Of a DNA stretch of 64,000 nt, positions 1 through 10,183 are shown piece by piece. The translations under genes were made by a program, and so were the position numbers. The first letter of the stretch is position 1; every line of letters starts with the position of its first letter. Where the stretch lies: contig NC_081413.1 of the NCBI RefSeq assembly GCF_030272615.1, positions 723,750,649 to 723,814,648 of the forward strand. Reading direction: 5' to 3'. Below the pieces are notes generated by a model. The model saw nothing but the letters and a program-made list of their open reading frames with translations. It did not search any database and had not been told where the DNA came from. The stretch is from Cryptomeria japonica (lineage: Eukaryota > Streptophyta > Pinopsida > Cupressales > Cupressaceae).

Positions 1-2150
1 TGGAATAGAGAATACTTTCATGTTCAACATAGTAACTTTTACCAAAGGGTGAATACCCAACTTAGCCTCTCATTTCTATTAAATGAGGGCTTCAAAAATA
101 AATACATTTTTCAATAGCAATATTAACAAATGATAATAGTAGCAACTCCTAGCTTTTATTTCCTTCCTTTCCAAGAAAACCTGCATTATAAAGTCTTAAG
201 GTTGTGACCTTGGAGGCTCACCTCCCAACCTAGGCTTACTAGAAGCCACCCCCAAGCTTGGAGAACCAAGACCTAAACGGTTACACTCGAGCAATACACA
301 AACAAGCATGGCAAACTCACAACAAACACATTCCCATCCCAAGGCTTAACATCATCACATAATGTGATTTTTACATGGGTGAAGGTGGACTAAGTACCTT
401 GAGGAGAAACTGCAATATAGTAGAACACAAAGCCATCACAAGGCAACCAAGAACACATCACAAGTTCCAAACTTGTCCCAACCATCCTTATGACCCCCAA
501 GGTATACAAGCCATAATATCTCCCCTTATGACCCTCAAATGCATAAACAATAACTATGCAGCAAGGGTCACAAAAATCCCTTGAGATCACTCTCATCCAA
601 AGAGAGCCTCTCACTCTAAGGCTATCAAACAACCCTTCACCCCAAGGCCACTCTACCCTCCCAAGGGTGAGTTTGGCCTTGAAAACTCCCAAAACATAAA
701 TAAAAAGCTTAACCAAAAACAAGGGAAAGATCACACATCTTTCTTCAAAAATTAAACCATAATGGGAGAAAACAATGAAATTCAAATAATCTTTCAAAGC
801 AAATTTACAACATACATAGAAAGAGATTAAACAAACCTTGAATCTACCAAGGGTTTACAAGGGATAGTTGGAGTAGAGCTGCCCAAATCCACACTTCTTT
901 CCTTCCAAGACTTAGCCAAAATTCCTATACTAAACTTTTCAAAAAAAACTTCAAGATCTAGTCTCCAAAGATGGAGAGTGGGTGATTACCTTCCTAAGTC
1001 TCAAACCCTTGCCTAAGAAGGCTTCTCTCACTCTTTCCAACCTCTTGGATAGAGTGAAGGCTCACATTGGTTGGTCTTTCCAACCTATTACAGGTTGCTA
1101 AAATTGGAAAACTTGAAAGAAGGGAAGAGAGAATGGGGAAGAGGAAACTGACACAAGAAAGGAAGGTTAGTCAACCTAGGAGAAGTCCTCTAAGTTGGAT
1201 GTTCGCTCATCTTGGGAAAACCAATTTTTAAGGGGTCAAATCAGTCACATGGGAGTGGTTACATGCTTAAAAATACCCTTAACCCATATGTATACCCTAT
1301 GGACCTTTGGAAAAGCCCCTAAACTAACCCTAGTAGTCCATTTGACCCCTTAGAAACCCATCTGAAGTTAACCTAGGGGTCAAACCTGAGTTGACCACTC
1401 CAAAGACTCTCTACCCAAGGCAAATCTGGGACCACACTCAAATATTTGCAAAAGGCTTTGGTTGAAACAATTTCCCTCAAGAGACATGCCATAATCAAAA
1501 CACTATTCAACACATGTGTCAAGTGGCACAATAAAATACATTACTTAATTTACACATGGAAATTTTCTCTTGTTGGATTTAAACAAATTAATAAATACAA
1601 TTTAACACACATGCAAACATTTACATTTACGAATAAAATACGATACATATAGGGTGTTGTCTTTCCAAATAGACAACCCCTAGTTTTACGAACGTACAAA
1701 GGTCTAGGCTTGATTCTCCATTTTGTTTCCATGGTCACATGGATAATTTTCCTGCGCATCTCAATTACACATTAGTAATTCCCAAATAACCTCATATAAT
1801 ATTAGACACATAAATAGGAATACAAATCAATCACTCTGCATACAATTGCCATCATACAAATCAATTTACCATATATCAAAGCAATCCACATAAGCAATTA
1901 TCATAATCCTCATAAATTTCATCCATTCATAAGATATGCATCATATTTCTAACATCATAATAATGTCCTACAAATTGAATAAATGACATACACCATCTCA
2001 ATGTTATCCTATTCTATATCCATAATGCATAGAAATGAAGCATCAATATATCAATGTTATCCAATCCTAGGATCATATAAAGTTCTATATCCATAATGCA
2101 TAGAAATGAAGCATCCAAAATAGTTCTAACATGAAAATCACTGAAATGCT
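1..2150. other. No recognisable gene; AT-rich repeat-like DNA
   Basis: The reading frames here are short and resemble no family I know. The stretch around 1230-1440 has the 'gggtcaaa...gttgacc' wording often seen in conifer-type LTRs, but I could not find paired ends, a primer-binding site or a polypurine tract, so no element is called. Confidence 0.5.
2012..2115. repeat. 33-bp direct repeat, two copies
   Basis: The same 33 bases, starting ttctatatccataatgcata, occur at 2012-2044 and 2083-2115. A shorter shared string (caatgttatcc) lies before each copy. It is a local duplication in otherwise unclassified DNA. Confidence 0.8.
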
Positions 2151-2189
2151 AGGACGGGTTGGGGTAGGGCCTCACACAAGCATTCAAGA

Positions 2190-2965
2190 GAATTCAAGCA
2201 TTCTTTTCTAGCATTGAGCATTCCCAAGTGTCCATTCAAGGCTAGGTGTTGCATTCAAGTCAAGGATTCAACCATTGAAGAGGAGATTGATTCCAACATT
2301 CAATTCCACACAAGCATTTCTATCAACATTGCTACTACAACCTCCCTTGATGTGATTTACAATTTAGTCTTTCATTTACATCTACTTGCAAGTACTTTCT
2401 TTCATTACTTGGTTAATTCCAAAACTAAGGTTTGACCTAAAGGCAAACCCCCAATCCCAACCCATTTTCCTCTCTTTTCTATGTGTAGGTTGCAGGTGTA
2501 CAGCTGTACTTTTGGATTCAAGCTCCATTTATAGAGGTAAAAAAACCCTTTTCGTTTCACGGACTTTTCAAAGGACCCTATATATTCCCGCCACGATCCG
2601 AACAACTTTTCATCAAATTCGTAGGGCGACTTTATCTTGACATTTTATTGCCAGATCTAGGTGCATGACTTCATCCCATATTCCGATCTCAAGTTATAAT
2701 CAATTCTTTGTCACTTTTGCACTACATAATTCAGTCAATTTCTTTTCTAAATCAAACAAGGAAGAGGGGATCATCCTAACATTCTCAATTCATTCGGAAT
2801 TCAATCTACCATCTTTGTGTGGAGAGATTGAATCTAGTGAATTATCTCACCCCCTCCTTCCTAATATAATGGTGAAAAGTGCTTGAAGGATAATCAATAG
2901 TGAAACTCTCATCTCTCTTTAAGGGAAAGGGTAGTTTTCCTCTTGATCTATCACTCATCATTTTC
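2190..2965 (+). mobile_element. Diverged LTR (R-U5 part), forward orientation
   Basis: The plus strand here matches, with many substitutions, the minus strand of the LTRs at 3097-4270 and 8780-9964. Shared landmarks in the same order are an actttctttca string, a gtttgac...ggcaaaccc block, a gtgtaggttgcaggtg...cagctgta block near 2485-2512, and a gattcaatctagtgaatt block near 2826. The outer ends are not resolved. It is probably a solo LTR or truncated member of the same retrotransposon family in the opposite orientation. It carries no gag or pol of its own. Confidence 0.55.
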
Positions 2966-2974
2966 ACCACCATT

Positions 2975-2975
2975 T

Positions 2976-3011
<36 letters not shown>

Positions 3012-3096
3012 CACACATATACATATACATATACATATACATATGTGTGTGTATGTATGTATGTATGTACATACATACATACATACTTATATACAT
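2975..3096. repeat. Mixed TA/CA/TACA microsatellite, left part
   Basis: Runs of (TA)n, (CA)n, (CATA)n and (GTAT)n lie directly left of the retrotransposon end at 3097. A similar TACA/GT/TA tract starts directly after its other end at 9965, so the two tracts were probably one microsatellite before insertion. Open frames read through this tract are artefacts of the repeat. Confidence 0.85.
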
Positions 3097-4270
3097 TGTA
3101 AAGTGGAAAATTGGATCATAGTGACTCCCCACCTAGGAGAGAGAAAGGAAGCCACTAGGATGATTTTCACTTAGGAGGAACTTTACATTCAAAAGGGGTT
3201 GAATCCACTAGATCCAAATCTGAGGGGAACAAGGATGTGAATTCTGAGTGGATTGTAAGTGATTGAAGTGTGATTTACCCTCTTTTGTAAATGAGAAAGT
3301 TGACTTGTTGACTATATAGAAAAGATAGAGGAAATGAGTGAAATGAAGAGCTACCAATTCGGGATCGTGTTGTAACTTCAGATCTAAGCTAATTAGACTG
3401 ATGTAGATTTGCCTTGCAAATTTGGAGAAAAGTCATCGGGACCGTGGTGGGAATGTACATGGCCCGTCACAAAATCTGCGAAACAAAAAGGGTTCTTCCA
3501 TCTCTGCAAATGAAGCCCAAACCTGCAATTACAGCTGCGCACCTGCAACCTACACACATAGAAGAGAAGAAAGGGGGGTTGTGGATAGGGGTTTGCCTGA
3601 GTCAAACCCTGGTTGAGGAATCAAACTTGAAAGAAAGTAATTGAAAATGCTTGAATGTAAACAATGGAGATGTATACCTTGTAGATATGCAACTTGTTGA
3701 TGATGATTGCTTTGCTTCTTGAATGTAATCACAAATATTGTATGAAATGGAATGTAGCATGACAAAACCCTAACACACACACATCCTTGCAAATCAATGT
3801 TGTAATGTTTCTCCAATGGATGAATGAAGAAGACTTGAATGCTTGATGATGACCTTGAAATATTGTATTTTCTCCTTATGCTTTTTATCCCTTATCATCC
3901 ATCTATGCGTTGTTCCTCTGTCCATGAATGAGGGTATTGAATTCCTTTTTAAACGTGCCTCAAGGATTAATTTCCAACCATCGAAGCCTGACAAAGAGGA
4001 ATTCCAAACCCCAAAGACAAATTGTGCATAGGAGATCGGGCAGACCTGACATAGGGCCACCCTAAGAGGTGGGGACAAGGGCGCCACACCCCTGTCCTGC
4101 CCTATTTTGGGGCCCAGACAAGGTCTAGAGCAGACACGAGACATGAAGTAGAAAGAGTGAAGGGTTGGAAATGCAGAAATAGGTCTCAGTTAGGGAAGGA
4201 GATATCATCGCCAAGGTGAGGACCCAAAATGTGGTTAAAATTGCAGGGTTCACAATTTTATTATACTACA
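3097..4270 (-). repeat. 3' LTR of the gag-only element
   Basis: This is the downstream LTR in element orientation. It matches 8780-9964 along its length, for example the gtaaagtggaaaattggat end and the aggtctcagttagggaagga block near 4180. The inner boundary is set by the polypurine tract at 4271-4285. Confidence 0.88.
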
Positions 4271-4285
4271 TTTAGCCCCCACTTT
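4271..4285 (-). other. Polypurine tract
   Basis: The minus strand reads AAAGTGGGGGCTAAA directly before the TGTAGT start of the 3' LTR, which is the expected place and composition for the plus-strand primer of reverse transcription. Confidence 0.75.
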
Positions 4286-7080
4286 AGCAGGAGTATGGCG
4301 TACGCCACTAATGTTGGTAAAGTAGAAGAAAGAGAGAGATGAAGATGAGAGATGCAGTGAAATACCACAAGGATTATAAGACATCACTAATATTGAGGAG
4401 CAAAAAGCCCCCAATGTTAGGGTCTCAACTCACGCCAACATACGCAAGAGAACACAAAACAACAAGGCACAAGACACAAGACACACAAACATAAAGAAAA
4501 AACTCAAAAAGACACATGGCAAGAACAAGACACAAGATGAAAAACTAACTAACCGAAGAGATCTCAAGTTCAGATGTCTCAACCACTAATTAGGACACAA
4601 AGACCAATGCCATCACATAAACATGAGCAATCACACAAAAGAGAAAAATTGACATCATCCATGAACTATCAATAGTAAAACTATGAGTTCATGAGAGGAA
4701 GAAGAGAGATAACATGAATACACACTTTGGTGATCCATGAGAAGAAAGGCGAAGAAGAAAGAAGCCATGGACATCTCACCCCTAAAACTAGGTGATCCAT
4801 GGAGAGAAGGACATGGAAAATCTCACCCCTAGAGCATGTCTAGGTGATCCATGTAAAGAGAGAGTGAACACCATTAGTTCCACTCAACCTCATGCGCGTG
4901 TGTGCAAGTGAGGTTCGAAGCACCTCATAGGAGTGTATGCCCGAGTACGCTACATGTATAGAATGTATAGTACAAGTGTCAAGAAAGGTGTGATATCTCT
5001 CTCTAAGAGTATGTGCTCTAGTTCCAAGAATAATCACCCCACATAAAAGAAAAGTGGTGTCATCTCGCTCTAAGAGACCATGCTCTGGTTTCAAGAATGG
5101 CCCACTGTACACGAGAAAAGTGACAACATCTTTCTCTAAGAGATTTCCCTCTGGTTCCAAGAATGTCTCATTGTACAAGACAAGAAGAAGCAAAGACATC
5201 TTGCTCTAAGAGACCATGCTCTAGTTCTGAGAATGACCCACTGTACAAAAAGTGACGACATCTTTCTCTAAGAGGTTTCCCTCTGGTTCCAAGAATGTCT
5301 CATTGTTCAATGCCTAAGAGAAGTATAGTACAAAGGATTAGTGTAGGTGCCCCCCCTTAAGATGTCAACATAGGTTAATGTTGATATCTTAAGGAAAGAA
5401 GAACAAGGATACCTACCTTCATCACAAAGAAGATATCCACCATGCAAAAATGTCATAAATCCAAGCAAGAGAGGGAATACTCTTCAAGCAAGGATAATAT
5501 AGGTGAAAAGAGATATCTTGTTGTAAGTATAAAGGTGATCCTTGGAGGAGAAGAGATCTTTGTTCAAAAGACATCTACCTGCGAGAGGAGTTATCTTAGA
5601 CAAATATAACATCTTCTAGAACAAGAAAAGGAAAGAACAAGAATGCAATCCTTCCTCCTATTTCTAGGTGAAAGGGATTCTTGAGAGGGATGACTCACGT
5701 TTATCCCCCAGAGGGATGGTTGGATTTATCATAGATGTAAATTACCAAGTGTAAAAGAGGTCGTAATCAAGGATTAGCACTTCTTGTATAAGAAAGAATC
5801 CTTGAGCCAATACCCAACAACTGTCCACAAGGAATAACATCAAGTAATAGAACTCATGCCATCCACTTAAAAGGGCAAAGTGGATCCCTAGAGAAAGAGA
5901 GAGAGAAGGATCATTCCCCCCAAGCTAATGGGACAATGAGAAGAGCTTACACAATCTCGTAGAGAGAGATTAAACATAAGCAAATGTGCAATGAACTTAC
6001 ATTAACACATGCAAGAAAAGACATTAGTAAATGTAAAATACATGTCTCAAGAAGTGGTAATCCTCAAAAGGAAGAGAGAAAAAGAATCATATATTCCCCA
6101 AGGGGGATTAATCATAAAAGCATACCATTGTAAGAAATGATAATCACATATGAAAAATGCAGCCCCTAAAAGAAATAATGATAAATGAGAAAGAAAGAAA
6201 GAAATAAAGGGAAAGGAGTGAAAATCCTTGCCCCACAAGTGAGGAGAACTAGGAGAAACATTACATATTTTCTGATGGTGATTGGTTTCAAGTAATATGT
6301 CATCCTAGTGGAACAAATCCTTTCAAGGAAGGGATACATACTTCTCAAGAGATTATTCCCTGCTAAGCGGCACATCATACTTATGAATAATAGAAACCAT
6401 AGAAGAGGTAAGATTTCTAAGAGAATGAAGGAAAGAGAAGAAGTGCAGTACTCATTAAAGATGGCCCACTCCAAGAAAAGAGGAAAACCAAAGAACAATT
6501 ATATGCTAACATGAGAATAACACTATGCAAGAAAAGAGATCTAATAATGAATAATGCACAAAGATAGAGATAAATGTATAGAAAGAAGAAGAAAAATGGA
6601 CTTCATGTTGCTGCCCTAATGTATGTTAAAGTGAAACTATACCACCACTAATGATAAAGAGCTCTCATTAAATGGGTTAATTATGCCATAGGGTGAAGAT
6701 CAACATGAAGGGAAAAGAAGTGTTAAGGCACAAAGTTTTTAATAAAAAATACAGCTAGATCTTCTGTGAGACAAATGTGTGCAAGATCATATTGTAATTG
6801 AACAAATTTCTTAAATGCATAACATTTTCCAAGAGAATGTGAATGTAAATCATGAAAAATGCAATACTCAATACCTTTCCCTTGCTTAAGATTTTTTTTT
6901 TTTATGTTGAGGAGGAAAGAAAATGTTCTTGTCATATTTCAACCTCCAATAGATTCTTGCAGCTAACCTATCAAGATGGTAAATATCGTCTTGACATAAA
7001 GGAGAGGGTTTGTTAGAAGAGGAAGTTTCATTATCCACAATTCTAATTTTGCCACTATCTATGCTATCTTTAATATATTT
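4286..7080 (-). other. Internal non-coding part of the gag-only element
   Basis: In a complete element this stretch between gag and the 3' LTR would hold pol. I looked for the RT YxDD box, the integrase HHCC and DDE region and the protease D[ST]G and found none in either strand. The longest minus-strand frame (6166-6498) is hydrophobic and resembles no retroelement protein. A 62-70 bp minisatellite lies inside (5001-5330). Confidence 0.6.
5001..5330. repeat. Minisatellite, about five units of 62-70 bp
   Basis: The string ctctaagag recurs at 5001, 5068, 5134, 5204 and 5266. After it come a gttcc/gtttc..aagaatg block and a cattgtaca/cactgtaca block. Read on the minus strand (frame 4840-5199) the units give a loose repeat of the form FLEPEGNLLEKDVVTFL, FLKPEHGLLERDDTTFL, LGTRAHTLRERYHTFL. 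The repeat lies inside the gag-only element. Confidence 0.8.
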
Positions 7081-8124
7081 TTAAAAATCAGGGCAATCAT
7101 CAGCATTATGGTCATGGGTTTGATGAAATGAACAAAAAGGACGCTTTGAAGAAGAAGCATTGTTGTGGGCTTTCTTGATTTGTTGTCTTTGAAGGTGATC
7201 TTTAAAGTTTTGGAGTCTAAGGAATTCGTCCATAGAAAGAGGGGTACCACTTCCTAGGCCTCTTGTAGTAGTTTGTGTAGGAGGATGTATAGGGACACGA
7301 ATTCCATGCTCAAATTTACCAATTCCTTGTCCATTAAAACCTTGTAGATGAAAGGCAAGACTATAAGAATGTTGCAATTGACTAGATGGAGGAACAAGAT
7401 CATGAATTTCTTTAAAATCTGATGTGTAAGGAGGCAGAAAAGGATTTGTAGATGAAGGAGGAGTATCATGTGAAATGACAATCCCTTTGCCTTTATCAAG
7501 CTTATCCTTTTTGGAAGATTGGGGAAGAACATCTTCATCATCTAAAAGATCATTTTTAGTGATTTCTATGCGAGGGGAAAGGTCATGAATAAAATGCATG
7601 GCATCATCCTCTCTACATAGAATTTGATGTTGAAGATAAGTCTTAGGAGAATAAGGAGGATCTAAAGATGTAAGAATGTTGATGTTTTCATATTGCCCCC
7701 TTTGCTCAAGGGTGTGTGTAGAAGAAGATGGATCCATATTACTTTCTAATGCTTGCTCTCTTATAGATAGATCATTGGGTAAAGTATTAGATCTCATTTC
7801 ATCCACACAAGATACCCTAGGAGAGGTACAAAGATTAGGATCTCTAGGTTTAGGATCTACAAAAGCTTTAAGGTGATTAACATAGGAAATGCATTTTGTT
7901 AACAACGTCACCATAATGAAACATAAATGATACATGAAAGCTTTGAGCTCTAATTGAAAAGAAAATAATTTGGAAATCCTAACAACACGATATGACCAAG
8001 TGCTATGAAGAAAGAGAAGCAAGAGGAAATGGAAGAAACTCTTATTCGACACATGATAAATATATGCAAAAATAAATGTAATCACATGTGAAAGAGCAAG
8101 TAAATCCAGTTTATTAATTGTCAT
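7081..8124 (-). CDS. Gag-like protein of the non-autonomous LTR element
   Basis: This 347-residue frame is the only long ORF in the element and lies where gag belongs, behind the 5' LTR and leader. The first 90 or so residues are hydrophobic and look unlike gag, so the true start may be further in. The middle is rich in Ser, Pro and Asp. The end reads CSFHQTHDHNADDCPDF, a C-x2-H-x5-H-x4-C arrangement of the kind at the nucleocapsid end of plant Ty3/gypsy Gag, placed directly before the stop. Gag would bind and package the element RNA. Truncation directly after the knuckle, with no protease behind it, fits a gag-only element. No capsid domain can be named with certainty. Confidence 0.6.
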   Translation of the reverse strand: MTINKLDLLALSHVITFIFAYIYHVSNKSFFHFLLLLFLHSTWSYRVVRISKLFSFQLELKAFMYHLCFIMVTLLTKCISYVNHLKAFVDPKPRDPNLCTSPRVSCVDEMRSNTLPNDLSIREQALESNMDPSSSTHTLEQRGQYENINILTSLDPPYSPKTYLQHQILCREDDAMHFIHDLSPRIEITKNDLLDDEDVLPQSSKKDKLDKGKGIVISHDTPPSSTNPFLPPYTSDFKEIHDLVPPSSQLQHSYSLAFHLQGFNGQGIGKFEHGIRVPIHPPTQTTTRGLGSGTPLSMDEFLRLQNFKDHLQRQQIKKAHNNASSSKRPFCSFHQTHDHNADDCPDF

Positions 8125-8760
8125 TAAAAGTCTCTTAAGTGAAATCTGAATTTGCTGGAAAAGTAGATCTAAAATTAGGACCTTTTTATGAAAATTAATT
8201 TTAAGATGTGAATTTGATGAAATTTCAATTTGTGTTTGACCTTAGGGAGTGTTAAAATTGATAAAGTACATTGATTTTATGGATTTGACCAGGGAAATAT
8301 AGTCAAATCCGTCTCCTAAAATTTCAGGAAAAAAGTCGAGGACCATGGCGGAAACGCATATGGTCCGACCAACTTTTTTTGAAATCTTCAGGGATGATAG
8401 AGATTATGATTTTAACGTGGAATCCAAAATAACAGCCAATTTGGAGATGTCTAGATCGGTCAAACTTGCAGTCAAAGGTCAAAAATAGAAGAATCCTAAA
8501 AATTAGGATTTTGTGATTTAACCACTGAATTTTCAGATAAAGAGACATATTTGAATTACAATTTTGAAATAGAAATCAGATCTGTAACAAGCAATTAAAA
8601 TTTTATACCTCACAAGCTTAATTTTCTCAAAATGAAAAATTAGGATTTTTATGCAATTAACCTCTAAAATTTGCAAACAGATCAAACTTGAAAATTAAAA
8701 TTTGAAATTAAAATTGTAATTAATCAGATCTAAAAATGAGAAATCAGAATTAATGTGTAA
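8125..8760 (-). other. 5' untranslated leader of the gag-only element
   Basis: AT-rich DNA between the primer-binding-like site and the gag ORF. It has no long frame and no repeat that I can see. Confidence 0.5.
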
Positions 8761-8776
8761 GACTTCAGGTTCACCA
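8761..8776 (-). other. Primer-binding-like site
   Basis: On the minus strand TGGTGAACCTGAAGTC begins three bases after the LTR end. The TGG start fits pairing with a tRNA CCA tail. I cannot assign the tRNA from memory. Confidence 0.55.
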
Positions 8777-8779
8777 AAA

Positions 8780-9964
8780 TGTAAAGTGGAAAATTGGATC
8801 CTAGTGACTCCCCACCTAGGAGAGAGAAAGGAAGCCACTAGGATGATTTTCACTTGAGAGGAACTTTACATTCAAAAGAGGGGTTGAATCCGCTAGATCC
8901 AAATCCAAGGGGAACAAGGATGTGAATTCTAAGTGTATTGTAAGTGATTTAAGTGTGATTTACCCTCTTTTGTAAATGAGAAAGTTGACTTGTTGACTAT
9001 GTGGAAAAGAGAGAGGAAATGAGTGAAATGAGGAGCTACCAGTTCAGGATCGTGCTGTAACTTCAGATCTGAGCTAATTAGACTGATGCGGATCTGCCCT
9101 GCAAATTTGGAGAAAAGTCGTCAGGACTGTGGTGGGAATGTACATGGTTTGCCACAAAATCCGCAAAATGAAAAGGGTTTTTCCATCTCTACAAATGAAG
9201 CCCAAACCTGCAATTACAGTTGCACACCTACAACCTACACACATAAAAGAGAAGAAATGGAGTTGTGGATAGGGGTTTGCCTCAGTCAAACCCCGGTTGA
9301 GGAATAAACCTTGAAAGAAAGTAATTGCATATGCTTGAATGTAAATAATGGAGACGTATACCTCGTAGATCTGCAACTTGTTGATGATGATTGCTTTGCT
9401 TCTTGAATGTAACCACAAATGTTGTATGAAATGGCATGTAACATGACAAAACCCTAAAAAATATATGCATGATTGCAAATGAATGTTGTAATGTTGCTCC
9501 AATGGATGAATGAAGAAGACTTGAATGCTTGAATGCTTGATGATGACCTTGAAATCTTGTATCTTCTCCTTATGCTCTTTATCCCTTATCATCTGTCTAT
9601 GCATTGTTCCTCTATCCATGAATGAGGGTATTGAATTCCTTTTTATACATGCCTCAAGGATTAATGTCCAACCATCAAAGGTCGACAAAGAGGACTCACA
9701 AACCCCGAAGATAAATTGTGCATAGGAGATCGAGCAGACCTGACATAGAGCCACCCTAAGAGGTGGGGACAAGGGCGCCACGCCCATGTCCAGGCCTATT
9801 TTTGGGCTCGGATAGGGTCTAGAGAAGACATAGGACATGAAGGAGAAAGAGTGAAGGGTTGGAAATGCAGAAATAGGTCTCAGTTAGGGAAGGAGATGTC
9901 ATCGCCAAGGTGAGGACCCAAAATGTGGTTAAAATTGCAGGGGTGGCAATTTTATGACACTACA
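8780..9964 (-). repeat. 5' LTR of the gag-only element
   Basis: This is the upstream LTR in element orientation and partner of 3097-4270. It ends against a TACA/GT microsatellite at 9965. Frames inside it (for example 9074-9838) are LTR sequence, not a gene. Confidence 0.88.
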
Positions 9965-9986
9965 CATACATACATATACATATACA

Positions 9987-10041
<55 letters not shown>

Positions 10042-10087
10042 ATATATATATACATACACACACACACATATGTATACATACATATAA

Positions 10088-10154
<67 letters not shown>

Positions 10155-10183
10155 TGTATATGTGTGTGTGTGTGTGTGTGTGA
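9965..10183. repeat. Compound microsatellite: TACA, (GT)n, (CA)n, (TA)n, (GT)n
   Basis: Successive runs are TACATA-type at 9965-9989, (GT)n at about 9990-10039, (CA)n near 10054-10068, (TA)n at about 10098-10150 and (GT)n near 10160-10181. His/Thr and Tyr/Ile frames read across it are artefacts. Confidence 0.95.

Larger units (their letters stand above)
3097..9964 (-). mobile_element. Non-autonomous, gag-only LTR retrotransposon
   Basis: Two near-identical direct repeats (3097-4270 and 8780-9964) enclose about 4.5 kb. On the minus strand each LTR starts TGTAGT and ends ACTTTACA, the usual TG...CA form. A primer-binding-like site follows the right-hand (5') LTR and a purine tract (AAAGTGGGGGCTAAA) precedes the left-hand (3') LTR, which fixes the orientation. 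The one long internal ORF (7081-8124) ends in a gag-like zinc knuckle. I see no protease, reverse transcriptase, RNase H or integrase motif. The element therefore had to borrow enzymes from a relative, as LARD/TR-GAG-type elements do. The LTRs differ at scattered positions, so insertion is not very recent. Both flanks are microsatellite, so a clear target duplication cannot be assigned. Confidence 0.85.

Noticed and set aside
9074-9838. 254-residue minus-strand ORF as a gene
   Set aside because: It lies wholly in the 5' LTR of the gag-only element. The partner LTR has the same stretch broken by stops (3550-4144).
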